Source: Microbacterium sp. (GTDB lineage Bacteria > Actinomycetota > Actinomycetes > Actinomycetales > Microbacteriaceae). Taken from it: DNA of 64,000 nucleotides. Each line of letters opens with the position of its first letter. The first letter of the stretch is position 1. A program made the translations under genes and the position numbers. The stretch covers positions 1 to 64,000 of the forward strand of contig JAFKIL010000001.1 of assembly GCA_017306415.1 (NCBI GenBank). Reading direction: 5' to 3'. This document shows, one piece after another, positions 9,401 through 19,914 of the stretch. The notes under the pieces are model-generated. The model was not told the origin of the DNA and did not search any database. It saw only the letters and a list, made by a program, of their open reading frames with translations.

Positions 9401-9835
9401 GCCGGTCGACGGCGAGCCCGTCTTCTTCGCCGCAGCGGTGGCCGATCCCGATGCGATCGAGATGGGCAGGTCGGGATAGATCGCGGCGACCGCCGGATCG
9501 GCCGCGAGCTGCGCAGCCTGGGCCGAGGTGACCGTGGCGGCCACCGCGTTGACGCTGGAGAAGCCGTGGAGGTTCTTCGCGCCGCGGCCCTTGGCCGTGC
9601 CGATGAGCGCCGACTGATCGCTCTGGTACGCCTTCTGGCGAGCCGATGATCCTGATCCGTGCCCCTTCGACCATGACAGGTCGGTGTGCTGATTCCGCAG
9701 CATCACGATGACGTCCCCGCCCTTGTAGGACGGGGACGGGCTGGCGGCTTGGGCGGTGATCGCGGTGAGCGCGGTTGCGGCGACGGCGAGTGTCACCCCG
9801 ATCGAGACCTGGCGGAAGACGGCGCGACGCATCAT
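6434..9835 (-). CDS. Large secreted subtilisin-like (S8) protein with non-canonical active site
   Basis: Encodes 1133 aa from the ATG at 9835 (AAAGGA lies 5-10 nt upstream). A Sec signal peptide covers residues 1-30 (MMRR, hydrophobic core, cleavage near AQA-AS). Then an inhibitor-I9-like propeptide region leads to the S8 domain, about residues 185-480. The Asp motif is VAFIADGLD (D197), the oxyanion Asn is in LNESFGG (N312), and the Ser motif is GTSQSSP (S451). Where HGTHVAG is expected, the sequence reads AEAFGDASAIAAQG, so the catalytic His is absent, with Glu234 and Asp238 nearby. The remaining 600 residues look like beta-sandwich repeats. There is no LPXTG or C-terminal TM segment, so secretion into the medium is likely. 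Substrate unknown. Confidence 0.9.
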   Translation of the reverse strand: MMRRAVFRQVSIGVTLAVAATALTAITAQAASPSPSYKGGDVIVMLRNQHTDLSWSKGHGSGSSARQKAYQSDQSALIGTAKGRGAKNLHGFSSVNAVAATVTSAQAAQLAADPAVAAIYPDLPISIASGSATAAAKKTGSPSTGPANSQICTTDPSKPLLEPEALQTTNTAFATAGTPQAQKLVDGTGVKVAFIADGLDIANPDFIRADGSHVFVDYQDFSGDGTAAPTSGAEAFGDASAIAAQGRQTYDLADYVNAAHPLPAGCTIQVRGMAPGASLIGLKVFGNSNTAPTSRFIEAIDYAVSAGADVLNESFGGNPYPDTGNDPISLADAAAIAAGVTVVASTGDSGVTGTVGSPASSTGVIGVAATTTFRSYAQETGGGIQFSNGTWANDNISGLSSGGLTSHNRAPDVAAPGDLGWALCTPDPDLYVDCVDDNGNPSQLQNFGGTSQSSPLTAGAAALVIQAYEKTHHGVHPSPALVKQLLTSTARDLGHPASEQGSGEIDTLKAVQAAMSWKDGNGGAATGSALVVDHSQLSSSAYPGGAVFNSLTVTNTGTKAQKVTGSVRALTQTVADLRGTVTLNTATSPSYVDAYGISRSVAPVTFTVGRNVDRLTVLAASKTSPYALRIILVDPKGTFTAYSIPQGASNAARSEVRAPIAGTWKAYIGLSTSSAFNGSIAWEAVQQRFGSAGSVSPSSFILAPGASRRVEVLSRTPQSPGDLSASVQLSGSVSGATSVPLSLRAVVPPKAFTFKGTFAGGNGRDAGSVGSSQVYYIDVPRGQADLGVGIVPTDTKDLYGALLTGPDGQTYSWNTNAADGSGVQDYVRAPQAGRWWLSVTLNDPVSGLKTQSSYTVSVRYNTVKASAPSLPTSARTKLAQGKAVTVPVKVTNTGVAPLTFFADPRLSQTGTLALANVNSDDTFPLPQPDDVLPAWIVPTHANGLTVNAAGDQPVNLDIFWQGGNPEVYSAAPAGGGATTVQVGNGTTTHVTAGIWEADLGQTGPFGTGGATPGTVTVSASAVGQLFDTDVTTSTGDYQLEGIAGQSTSAPVKLGPILGRVTADHRGAHHSDPAPVADGLTTLAPGKSATILVTITPTGAKGSVVRGHLYIDTVDGYTGNSDELADLPYTYTIN

Positions 9836-10034
9836 GTGGGCGTCCTTTCTCGGAGGAAGTGCTCCGCCTGCGAAAGGGGTCACCTGCGCAGGCACAACGA
9901 GGGCAGTATGCGCCCGCCGTGCATCGGCTGGCAATACGCTCGACCCATGACAAATGTCACGGGTGCCCTGGTTGCGGGGACTCGCCACCTCCCCGTGCGG
10001 GTGCGCCCCGGCGCGTCCGTGGCGAACGGACTGA

Positions 10035-10040
10035 TAGGAT
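10035..10040 (+). promoter_or_regulatory. -10 box TAGGAT of pyrG
   Basis: TAGGAT ends 8 nt before the GTG at 10049, which fits a leaderless pyrG mRNA. No Shine-Dalgarno sequence is seen before GTG 10049 or ATG 10052, and no -35 is obvious. Confidence 0.5.
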
Positions 10041-10042
10041 AA

Positions 10043-12341
<2,299 letters not shown>

Positions 12342-12342
12342 C

Positions 12343-13245
12343 GTGAAACTCGACCGCGCGGTGGACGTGTACCTGCGGCACGTGTCGATCGAGCGAGGCC
12401 TGTCCGAACACACCATCGCCGCATACCGGCGGGACCTGACCGCGTACCTCGGCTGGCTCGGAGAGCGCGGGATCGCGGACTCGGCCGAGGTCGTGCCCGA
12501 TACCGTGTCGGCGTTCATCGCCGAGCGCGCCGGCGCCCGACCGGCACCGGCGGCGTCGAGCCTCGCCCGATTGCAGTCATCGGTTCGTGGACTGCACCGT
12601 TTCCTGGCGCGGGAGGGGATCGAGCAGGGCGACCCGAGCGCGCGGCTGCGGCCGCCCAAGCTGCCACGGCGGCTGCCGAAAGCGCTCACGATCGAGCAGG
12701 TCGAGCGCCTTCTGGCCGCTCCGGATCCCGAGGACCCGCTCGGCATCCGCGACCGCGCCCTCCTCGAGATGCTCTACGCGACCGGAGCACGCGTGTCGGA
12801 GATCGTGCAGCTCGACGTCGACGACGTGGCGCACGGCGACGTCCTGCGTGTCAGGGGGAAGGGGTCGAAGGAGCGCATCGTGCCCATCGGGGTCTTCGCC
12901 CGCGAGGCGGTGGACGCGTATCTGACGCGCGTGCGGCCGGATCTGGCGCGGCGCGGGCGGGCGACACCCCGCCTGTTCCTCGGAGCCCGAGGTGCGGCCG
13001 TATCGAGGCAGGGCGTGTGGCTCGTGATCCAGAACGCCGCAGCGCGCGCCGAGCTCACGGCGCATGTCTCACCGCACACGCTGCGCCATTCGTTCGCCAC
13101 CCACCTGATGCAGGGCGGAGCGGACGTCCGCGTCGTGCAGGAGCTGCTCGGCCACGCGTCGGTGGCGACGACCCAGATCTACACGCACGTCAGCGTGGAT
13201 GCTCTCCGCGACGTCTACGCAACATCGCATCCACGGGCGCGCTGA
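12343..13245 (+). CDS. xerD: Site-specific tyrosine recombinase XerD
   Basis: Encodes 300 aa, the normal length. Resolves chromosome dimers at dif together with XerC. An N-terminal SAM-like core-binding domain (RGLSEHTIAAYRRDL) is followed by the catalytic domain with Arg in TGARVSEI, Lys in GKGSKER, HTLRHSFATHL, LGHASVATTQIYTHV (His and Tyr nucleophile). Start: GTG at 12343, one nucleotide after the Nudix stop. It lies just before the parA-scpAB operon, fitting a role in chromosome segregation. Confidence 0.95.
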   Translation: MKLDRAVDVYLRHVSIERGLSEHTIAAYRRDLTAYLGWLGERGIADSAEVVPDTVSAFIAERAGARPAPAASSLARLQSSVRGLHRFLAREGIEQGDPSARLRPPKLPRRLPKALTIEQVERLLAAPDPEDPLGIRDRALLEMLYATGARVSEIVQLDVDDVAHGDVLRVRGKGSKERIVPIGVFAREAVDAYLTRVRPDLARRGRATPRLFLGARGAAVSRQGVWLVIQNAAARAELTAHVSPHTLRHSFATHLMQGGADVRVVQELLGHASVATTQIYTHVSVDALRDVYATSHPRAR

Positions 13246-13393
13246 CGGGAGGCGCCACAGATTCCCGCGTCGGTGTGGGAGCGTCTGACGTCGGGCCATC
13301 GACACGCAGGGATGGGGCCGTGCTCGCCGGGGGAGCCGATCTCGACTCCGCCTACCGAGAGGAGCCCGACGCACACCTCGTGCCGAGCTGAGA

Positions 13394-13422
13394 GCCGGGC
13401 CCACGCATCGAGGGCGCCCGGC
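13394..13422. terminator. Hairpin between convergent xerD and HNH gene
   Basis: GCCGGGC (13394-13400) pairs with GCCCGGC (13416-13422) across a 15-nt loop. A moderate candidate terminator with no T run. The rest of 13246-13441 shows no gene. Confidence 0.4.
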
Positions 13423-13441
13423 AGCAAGCCCTCGGTTCTCG

Positions 13442-14752
13442 TCAGAAAGGCGGGGGATCACCCGAGGGGACGAAGCGCACCGTCGGGGCCGGCCTGTCGA
13501 GCACGATGCGGCCGCAGGGACTCGTCCACTCGAGCACCCCGCCGGGGAGTTGGCGAACCGTCCACTCGCCGCCATGTTTCATCGTGTGGTGGCGGCGGCA
13601 GAAGTCCGCCAGGTTCTCACACGCTGTGCACCCGCCCTCGCTGGCCGCGATGGTGTGGTCGATGTCGCATCGCCATGCTGCGACGCGACAGCCGGGGAAG
13701 CGGCAGTGTTCGTCTCGCGCGGCGAGGAACCGGCGCAGTTCCGCACTCGGCCGATACCTGTCGACAGCCAGTGGTAGACCGGTGTGCGGGTGGGTCATCA
13801 CGCGGTCCCAGCCGGGCGCACCGGCGGCGAGCTCGCGCGCCGTCGCCGCGTCGATCGGACCGTAGCCCGCGAGAAGTGCCGGCTCGCCGCTGACACCGGC
13901 CAAGGTCAGCACGGGTACCGTGACCTGGATGCGCCCCGCGATGGTCTGGACGACGGCAGGATCGCCGTGCGCCGAGGTCGTGCTCGTGAGCAGCAGGTCG
14001 GAGAGGATGTCGGCGCGAAGCTCGTCGGTGCACCTCTCGTCGGACTCGGGGGCGGTGGCCACGTCGGCGCCGCCGGGATCGCTCGAAGTCGGAGGTGTCA
14101 CCGCTCGCTGCGTGCCCACATCGTGAGCGATGCGGGTCAGCCGGTCGTGGATGGCGTACGCGAGATGGGTGGGGAGATCAGCGAGCAGTCGTGCCATGCC
14201 ATCCGCCAGATCGTAGACACGGACGGAGCGCCCCCGCTGGGCCTGCTCGATCGACGCGTTCACGGCGGCCGGATCGATCGCCGCGGCGATGGCTCGCACC
14301 GCCGCGCGCGTGCGCGGAACGCTCTCGGCCTCGGCGACCTCGAGGGCCCGTGCCTCGTATCGCCGACGCAGGTCGCCGTCGCTGATCGCGAGCCCCGCGT
14401 CGGCGATGGCTACGGCGTGCCCGCGCTCGATGCGCCCACGAGTGAGCGCGTCGTGGGTGCGGGGGTAGTCGTCGATCAGTCGCGCGGCCTCGCCGAGGCG
14501 GGCCTGCACCGTGCGATCACTGACCCGCATCGCCACGCCGAGCTCGGCGCAGACGGACCTGAGGACGATGTCGCCGGACGCCCCCGCCGCGCGCTGGGCG
14601 TCGATGCGGGCCAGAGCGTGGTCGAGCACGCGCGCGAGGAGTGTCGCCTCACGCGCCTGCTGCTCGGCGATGCGCGCCCGCGCATCAGCCACCTCGTCGA
14701 CGAGCGCCGCCAGCTCAGGCCATGGCGCCTGTGTCGCGTCGAGGATCGACAT
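13442..14752 (-). CDS. DUF222 / HNH endonuclease (13E12-repeat type)
   Basis: Encodes 436 aa. Residues 1-330 match the helical DUF222 region typical of actinobacterial 13E12-repeat proteins. The C-terminal HNH domain reads CRFPGCRVAAWRCDIDHTIA then CTACENLADFCRRHHTMKH, with the paired Cys, the DH and the final HH expected for a metal-dependent nuclease. AAGGGG precedes the ATG. Members of this family in Mycobacterium are induced by DNA damage, and the 16-bp palindrome 72-87 bp upstream could be the control site (inference). It is convergent with xerD and divergent from parA. Confidence 0.9.
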   Translation of the reverse strand: MSILDATQAPWPELAALVDEVADARARIAEQQAREATLLARVLDHALARIDAQRAAGASGDIVLRSVCAELGVAMRVSDRTVQARLGEAARLIDDYPRTHDALTRGRIERGHAVAIADAGLAISDGDLRRRYEARALEVAEAESVPRTRAAVRAIAAAIDPAAVNASIEQAQRGRSVRVYDLADGMARLLADLPTHLAYAIHDRLTRIAHDVGTQRAVTPPTSSDPGGADVATAPESDERCTDELRADILSDLLLTSTTSAHGDPAVVQTIAGRIQVTVPVLTLAGVSGEPALLAGYGPIDAATARELAAGAPGWDRVMTHPHTGLPLAVDRYRPSAELRRFLAARDEHCRFPGCRVAAWRCDIDHTIAASEGGCTACENLADFCRRHHTMKHGGEWTVRQLPGGVLEWTSPCGRIVLDRPAPTVRFVPSGDPPPF

Positions 14753-14823
14753 CGTGTGCCCCTTGTCGGGAGTCGTCGTGCGGATGAATCTCGCGAGGGC
14801 ACTTCGCGATGTATCGACCAGAT

Positions 14824-14839
14824 TAGTACATATGTACTA
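14824..14839. promoter_or_regulatory. Perfect 16-bp palindrome, LexA-box-like operator candidate
   Basis: TAGTACATATGTACTA is its own reverse complement. It resembles the actinobacterial SOS box (CGAACnnnnGTTCG), sharing the ACATATGT centre but with GTAC in place of GAAC. It lies between the divergent HNH gene and parA. Confidence 0.55.
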
Positions 14840-14925
14840 TCGACGCAATCGAGTTCACGGCATCGCGAAGGCGCGGTGGCGCGCTCTCACGAGCGTGGGC
14901 TCCCGGCGGGGGACGGCCCGATCGC

Positions 14926-14931
14926 TAGAAT
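14926..14931 (+). promoter_or_regulatory. -10 box TAGAAT of the parA operon
   Basis: TAGAAT lies 32 nt before the parA GTG at 14964. With GGGAG at 14954-14958 this gives a short leader carrying a ribosome binding site. Confidence 0.45.
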
Positions 14932-14963
14932 CGATCGAACGAGCAGTGACGGCGGGAGTACCG

Positions 14964-15860
14964 GTGGCGGCCAACGCGACGAAGGGTGAGGCGCGAGCCT
15001 CGAAGAAGGGCGACGCTGACACGCCGATGGGGCCGACGGGGCGCCCGTATCACGGGTTCCCCACACCGCCCAAGCTCGACGGTCACGGGCCCGCGCGCAT
15101 CATCTCGCTGTGCAACCAGAAGGGCGGCGTCGGCAAGACGACCACCACGATCAACCTGGCCGCCTCCCTCGCGAGCTACGGCCGCAAGGTGCTCGCCGTC
15201 GACTTCGATCCGCAGGGTGCGCTCTCGGCGGGGCTCGGCATCGCGACGCACGAGATCCCGACCGTGTACGACCTGCTTCTGGACAGCAAGCGCGACCCGC
15301 GCGACGTCATCGTGCACACGGCCACCGAGAACCTCGACGTCCTGCCGGCGAACATCGACCTCTCCGCGGCCGAGGTGCACCTGGTCAACGAGGTCGCGCG
15401 CGAGACGATCCTCGCGCGTGTGCTGCGCAAGGTGGCGCCGGACTACGACGTCATCCTGGTGGACTGCCAACCGTCGCTCGGACTCCTGACGGTGAACGCG
15501 CTCACCGCGAGCCACGGTGTCATCATCCCGCTCGAATGCGAGTTCTTCGCCCTCCGCGGCGTGGCGCTCCTCATCGAGACCATCGACAAGGTGCGCGATC
15601 GTCTGAATCCCACCATCACGCTCGACGGCGTCGTGGCGACGATGTACGACCCCCGCACGCTGCACTCGCGCGAAGTCCTCGAGCGCGTCGTCGAGGCGTT
15701 CGGCGACGACGTGCTGGAGACCGTGATCGGTCGCACCGTGAAGTTCCCGGATGCCTCGGTGTCGGGGATGCCCATCACCGAGTTCGCCCCCGAGCACGCC
15801 GCGGCCCAGGCCTACCTGCGGCTCGCGCGGGAGCTGGTCGCCCGTGGCGCCATCGCCTGA
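14964..15860 (+). CDS. parA: ParA-family ATPase (Soj type)
   Basis: Encodes 298 aa. The deviant Walker A motif is CNQKGGVGKTTTTINLA near residue 50, followed by VDFDPQG and VDCQPSLGLLTVNAL (Walker B). All are hallmarks of ParA/Soj chromosome-partition ATPases. There is no ParB gene next to it, and the gene starts the scpA-scpB operon, so this is probably the second, SMC-associated ParA of actinobacteria rather than the oriC-linked one. Start: GTG at 14964 with GGGAG 5 nt upstream. Its end overlaps the scpA start by 17 nt. Confidence 0.93.
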   Translation: MAANATKGEARASKKGDADTPMGPTGRPYHGFPTPPKLDGHGPARIISLCNQKGGVGKTTTTINLAASLASYGRKVLAVDFDPQGALSAGLGIATHEIPTVYDLLLDSKRDPRDVIVHTATENLDVLPANIDLSAAEVHLVNEVARETILARVLRKVAPDYDVILVDCQPSLGLLTVNALTASHGVIIPLECEFFALRGVALLIETIDKVRDRLNPTITLDGVVATMYDPRTLHSREVLERVVEAFGDDVLETVIGRTVKFPDASVSGMPITEFAPEHAAAQAYLRLARELVARGAIA

Positions 15861-16692
15861 GAACACCGCGCCATCGCCTGAGGACACCGCGCCCGAGAAC
15901 CCCCCGGACGACGCCGGTTTCCGCGTCTCGCTCGGCGTCTTCGACGGCCCGTTCGACCTGCTGCTGTCACTCCTGTCGAAGCACGAGCTCGACATCACAG
16001 AGGTGGCGCTCTCCCGCGTCACGCAGGAGTTCATCGCCTACCTCACGCAGCTCGACCCCGACGAAGAGCTCGAGGAGGCGTCCGAGTTCCTCGTCGTCGC
16101 CGCGACGCTCCTCGACATGAAGGTCGCCGGCCTCCTGCCGCAGGGCGAACTGGTCGACGCCGAGGCCGTGGCGCTTCTCGAGGCGCGCGACCTGCTGTTC
16201 GCCCGCCTCCTGCAGTACCGCGCGTTCAAGGAGGTCTCGGCGTGGTTCGCCCGCTGCCTGCAGCGCGAGGACCGGCGGCACACGCGCGCCGTGCGACTCG
16301 ACGAGAAGTACCGCCGCGCGGCGCCGGAGCTCGTCTGGACCCACACCGCAGAGGACTTCGCCGCCCTCGCGCTGCTGGCGTTCGCGCCCAAGGAGATCCC
16401 GAGCGTCGGACTCGATCACCTCCACGCGCCCCTCGTGAGCATCCGGGAGCAGGCCGCCGAGGTCGTGAGCCTGCTGCGCGCGGCGGGGACGCTCACGTTC
16501 CGCGAGCTCGTCGCCGGCGTCTCGCAGCCCGGCGTCGTGGTCGCTCGCTTCCTGTCCATCCTGGAGCTCTACCGCCACGCGGCCCTGTCCTTCGATCAGC
16601 TCGAGCCGCTCGGCGAGCTGACACTGCGCTGGACCGCGGAGCGCTGGTCCGAAGAGAACCTCGCCACCTTGGGGGCCGACTATGACCGATGA
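15844..16692 (+). CDS. scpA: Segregation and condensation protein A
   Basis: Encodes 282 aa. ScpA is the kleisin of the SMC-ScpAB condensin. The conserved N-terminal motif GVFDGPFDLLLSLL is followed by DITEVALSRVTQEF, and the C-terminal winged-helix region ends before the scpB start. The GTG at 15844 overlaps the parA end, with GGGAG 10 nt upstream. The first 18 residues are a Pro/Glu-rich tail containing a repeated APSPE(N/D)TAP motif. It overlaps scpB by 11 nt. Confidence 0.93.
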   Translation: MAPSPENTAPSPEDTAPENPPDDAGFRVSLGVFDGPFDLLLSLLSKHELDITEVALSRVTQEFIAYLTQLDPDEELEEASEFLVVAATLLDMKVAGLLPQGELVDAEAVALLEARDLLFARLLQYRAFKEVSAWFARCLQREDRRHTRAVRLDEKYRRAAPELVWTHTAEDFAALALLAFAPKEIPSVGLDHLHAPLVSIREQAAEVVSLLRAAGTLTFRELVAGVSQPGVVVARFLSILELYRHAALSFDQLEPLGELTLRWTAERWSEENLATLGADYDR

Positions 16693-17290
16693 CACCTCGT
16701 CCGACGCCGCATCCGCACCGGTTGCCAGCGTCGCGCAGAAACTGGAGGCGATCCTCCTGATCGTCGAGGAGCCGCAGAGCCTCGTGAGCCTCGCCACCGC
16801 GATCGGGGCTCCCGTCCCGGCCGTACGGCAGGCGATCGAAGGCCTCGTCGCAGACTACGACGGCGAGGCCTCCGGCCCGCGGCGCGGGTTCGAACTGCGC
16901 GAGGTCGGCGGCGGCTGGCGTCTCTACGTCCGCGAGGAGCTCGACGACCTCGTGTCGGAGTTCGTGAACACGCAGGCGCCCTCGCGGCTCTCGCAGGCCG
17001 CCCTCGAGACCTTGGCCGTGATCGCCTACAAGCAGCCGGTGACCCGTGGGCAGGTCGCCTCGATCCGCGCGGTGAACGTCGACTCGGTGGTGCGGACCCT
17101 CCTCGCACGCGGTCTCATCACGGAGGTCTCCACCGACCCGGAGACGGGTGCCATCCACTACGGCACGACCGACGCGCTCCTGGTGAACCTGGGCATCAAC
17201 TCGCTCGACGAGCTGCCGCACATCTCGCCGCTGCTGGACGACGTCGACACGGTCGGCTCGGACGCCTTCGGCGATGGGATCGGACGATGA
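16682..17290 (+). CDS. scpB: Segregation and condensation protein B
   Basis: Encodes 202 aa, normal for ScpB, which binds ScpA and helps load SMC on DNA. It consists of two winged helices. Recognised segments are KLEAILLIVEEPQSL, FELREVGGGWRLYVRE and SQAALETLAVIAYKQPVTRGQ, the last nearly invariant in the family. It overlaps scpA upstream and rluB downstream (ATGA), so translation is coupled. Confidence 0.95.
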   Translation: MTDDTSSDAASAPVASVAQKLEAILLIVEEPQSLVSLATAIGAPVPAVRQAIEGLVADYDGEASGPRRGFELREVGGGWRLYVREELDDLVSEFVNTQAPSRLSQAALETLAVIAYKQPVTRGQVASIRAVNVDSVVRTLLARGLITEVSTDPETGAIHYGTTDALLVNLGINSLDELPHISPLLDDVDTVGSDAFGDGIGR

Positions 17291-18105
17291 GCGAGGAGTC
17301 CGCGGAGGGCGTGCGCCTGCAGAAGGCCCTCGCCAACGCCGGTGTCGCGTCACGCCGCGTGGTCGAGGACATGATCGTCGCGGGCAGGATCCGCGTGAAC
17401 GGCACGGTGGTCAGCGAGCTCGGCTCGCGCATCCATCCCGATCGGGACCTCGTGGACGTCGACGGCACCGCCGTGCAGCTCGACCAGAGCCGCCGCTACG
17501 TGATGCTCAACAAACCCACCGGTGTGGTCAGCTCGATGCGCGACGAACGCGGACGCGCCGACCTCCGGCAGTTCACACGGGAGTGGCCCGAGCGGCTCTA
17601 CAACGTCGGGCGCCTGGATGCCGAGACGAGCGGCCTGCTCGTCCTCACGAACGACGGCGAGCTCGCGCACGTGCTGGCGCACCCGTCGTTCGGGGTCACC
17701 AAGGTGTACGTCGCGAAGGTCGACGGCCGGGTCACGCCGCAGACGATCGGACGCCTCACGCGCGGCGTCGAGCTCGACGACGGTCCGATCGCGGCGGACA
17801 AGGCGCGCCTGCTCGACGTGTCGGGCGGGACGAGCCTGGTCGAGCTCACCCTGCACTCGGGGCGCAACCGGATCGTGCGACGGATGATGGCCGCGGTCGG
17901 GCATCCCGTCGTGGAGCTGGTCCGCCGCCAGTTCGGCCCGCTCCACCTGGGAACGCTCCCTGCGGGGCGTGCACGCGAGTTGACTAAGGTGGAACGCGGC
18001 GCACTTCTCACCTTGGCCCGTCGTGACAACGATGCGCCCGAGGCATCCGCGCGCCGCGAGGCGGACGACTCGACACCGCCGGGGGCCGATCAGGAGAACC
18101 AGTGA
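17287..18105 (+). CDS. rluB: 23S rRNA pseudouridine synthase (RluB family)
   Basis: Encodes 272 aa. An S4 domain (VRLQKALANAGVASRR) at the N terminus is followed by the RsuA/RluB catalytic domain with GRLDAETSGLLVLTNDG, where the Asp is the catalytic residue, and by HSGRNRIVRRMMAAVGHPV. It makes pseudouridine in the large ribosomal subunit, and the exact position is inferred from the family. The C-terminal tail of about 25 residues is charged. Both ends overlap neighbours (scpB by ATGA, tyrA by GTGA). Confidence 0.94.
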   Translation: MSEESAEGVRLQKALANAGVASRRVVEDMIVAGRIRVNGTVVSELGSRIHPDRDLVDVDGTAVQLDQSRRYVMLNKPTGVVSSMRDERGRADLRQFTREWPERLYNVGRLDAETSGLLVLTNDGELAHVLAHPSFGVTKVYVAKVDGRVTPQTIGRLTRGVELDDGPIAADKARLLDVSGGTSLVELTLHSGRNRIVRRMMAAVGHPVVELVRRQFGPLHLGTLPAGRARELTKVERGALLTLARRDNDAPEASARREADDSTPPGADQENQ

Positions 18106-19223
18106 CCGAGAACACGACCGCGCGTGCACGCGTGGCCGCGCGCACGTCCGGCACGGTCCGGATCGTCGGTGCAGGTCTTCTCGGTGCCAGCATCGGGCAC
18201 GCCCTCAGCGCGCTGGGCGTGGATGTCGCGCTGTCCGACACGTCGCCCGCGCAGCTGCGCCTCGCCGTCGACTACGGCGCGGGTCGCCCCGCCCGGGACG
18301 ACGACAGCCCCCGCCTCGTCGTGGTGGCCGTGCCGCCGGATGTCACCGCCGACGTGATCGCTCGCGAGCTCGCCGCCCACCCCGGCGCCGTGGTCACCGA
18401 TGTCGCGAGCGTCAAGCTGGAGCCCCTGCGCGACCTGCGCGCGCGCGGCATCGACCTCACCCACTACATCGGATCCCACCCGCTCGCCGGCAGGGAGCGC
18501 GGTGGCGCGATCTCCGCCCGGTCGGACATCTTCGTCGGACGGCCATGGGTCGTGTGTCGCGACGAGGGCACGACCGCGGCGGACCTGGCCGTCGTCGAGG
18601 CGCTTGCGCTCGACCTCGGCGCGACACCACTGGAGATGAGTCCCGAAGAGCACGACCGGTCGGTGGCCCTCGTCTCGCACGTTCCGCAGCTCGTCGCCAG
18701 CCTCCTGGCCGGACGATTCGTCGATGCTCCGGAAGGCTCCCTGCGGCTCGCGGGGCAGGGCGTGCGCGACACCACCCGGATCGCGGCCTCCGCCCCCGAG
18801 CTGTGGGTCCAGATCCTCGGCGCGAACGCGGAGCCGGTCGTCGACGTGCTGGACGGGCTCGCCGCCGACCTCGGCGCCGTCGCCGACGCGCTGCGGGCGC
18901 CCGACGCACCCGGTGCGCGCCGCGCGGTGGCCGACACCATCCGCCGGGGGAACGAGGGCGTGGAGCGGCTGCCGGGGAAGCACGGGCAGAACCGCCGTTT
19001 CGAACAGATCGTCGTCATGGTCGACGACACGGCCGGCCAGCTCGGGCGCCTGTTCGGCGAGCTCGGCGAGCTCGATGTGAACGTGGAAGACCTGCGGCTG
19101 GAGCATTCGCCCGGCGCCCAGTTCGGCCTGGCCGAGATCAGCGTCGTGCCGAGCGCCGTACGACGCGCCGTCGAGGGACTCACCTCGCGCGGCTGGAAGA
19201 TTGCGAGCACCACCAATGACTGA
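18102..19223 (+). CDS. tyrA: Prephenate dehydrogenase
   Basis: Encodes 373 aa. Converts prephenate to 4-hydroxyphenylpyruvate in tyrosine synthesis. A Rossmann NAD motif ([14 protein letters not shown]) starts near residue 25. The conserved [12 protein letters not shown] segment lies in the substrate pocket. The C-terminal 75 residues ([19 protein letters not shown]) look like an ACT domain, suggesting feedback control by tyrosine. GTG start overlaps rluB. The end overlaps cmk by 8 nt. Confidence 0.93.
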   Translation: MTENTTARARVAARTSGTVRIVGAGLLGASIGHALSALGVDVALSDTSPAQLRLAVDYGAGRPARDDDSPRLVVVAVPPDVTADVIARELAAHPGAVVTDVASVKLEPLRDLRARGIDLTHYIGSHPLAGRERGGAISARSDIFVGRPWVVCRDEGTTAADLAVVEALALDLGATPLEMSPEEHDRSVALVSHVPQLVASLLAGRFVDAPEGSLRLAGQGVRDTTRIAASAPELWVQILGANAEPVVDVLDGLAADLGAVADALRAPDAPGARRAVADTIRRGNEGVERLPGKHGQNRRFEQIVVMVDDTAGQLGRLFGELGELDVNVEDLRLEHSPGAQFGLAEISVVPSAVRRAVEGLTSRGWKIASTTND

Positions 19224-19914
19224 CGTCACCGTCATCGCCATCGACGGTCCCGCCGGGAGCGGCAAGTCGAGCGTGTCGAAGGAGGTCGCGCGGCGGCTCG
19301 GCTTCGGCTATCTCGACACGGGGGCGGCGTACCGCGCGCTGGCGTGGCACGCCCTGCAGCACGGTGCCGACACGTCGGATGCTGCGGTCGTCCTCGATGT
19401 CGCGGGCGACTTCCACTACGCGATCTCCCTCGACCCGGACAGCTACTGGGTGCGCGTCGGCGACACCGACGTGACGGCGGCCATCCGCGAGCCCGAGGTG
19501 TCGGACGCCGTGAGCGGCGTCGCGCGCGTGCCGGCGGTGCGGCAGATGGTGAACGCGCTCTTCCGTTCGCTCGTCGCCGAGTCCGGCCGCCCGGGTGTCG
19601 TCGTGGAGGGGCGCGACATCACCACCGTCGTCGCGCCGGACGCGCCGGTGCGAATCCTCCTCACCGCCGCGCCCGAGGTGCGGGCCGCGCGCCGCAGCGC
19701 TGAGGTGACGACGCAGGATGCCGCGGCCGTCGCCGCCGCGCTGCATCGGCGCGACGCATCCGATTCGGCCGTCGTCGACTTCCTCACCGCCGCACCCGGC
19801 GTCGAGGTCGTGGACTCGACGGCACTGAACTTCGATGAGACCGTTGAGGCGGTCCTGTCCGTGATCGAGCGGACGCTGTCCGCGCAGAGCGAGGAGGCGA
19901 CCCATGGCCGCTGA
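19216..19914 (+). CDS. cmk: Cytidylate kinase
   Basis: Encodes 232 aa. Phosphorylates CMP/dCMP. The P-loop is [15 protein letters not shown] at the N terminus, followed by [13 protein letters not shown] and [14 protein letters not shown], the CMP-binding blocks of the family. The ATG at 19216 overlaps the tyrA stop. The end overlaps der by 11 nt. The cmk-der pair is conserved across actinobacteria. Confidence 0.96.
   Translation: MTDVTVIAIDGPAGSGKSSVSKEVARRLGFGYLDTGAAYRALAWHALQHGADTSDAAVVLDVAGDFHYAISLDPDSYWVRVGDTDVTAAIREPEVSDAVSGVARVPAVRQMVNALFRSLVAESGRPGVVVEGRDITTVVAPDAPVRILLTAAPEVRAARRSAEVTTQDAAAVAAALHRRDASDSAVVDFLTAAPGVEVVDSTALNFDETVEAVLSVIERTLSAQSEEATHGR

Noticed and set aside
6233-9649. 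A 1138-codon plus-strand open frame opposite the subtilase gene
   Set aside because: It is the antisense shadow of the protease. It is Arg/Gly-rich, without any motif, while the minus strand has a signal peptide and S8 motifs.
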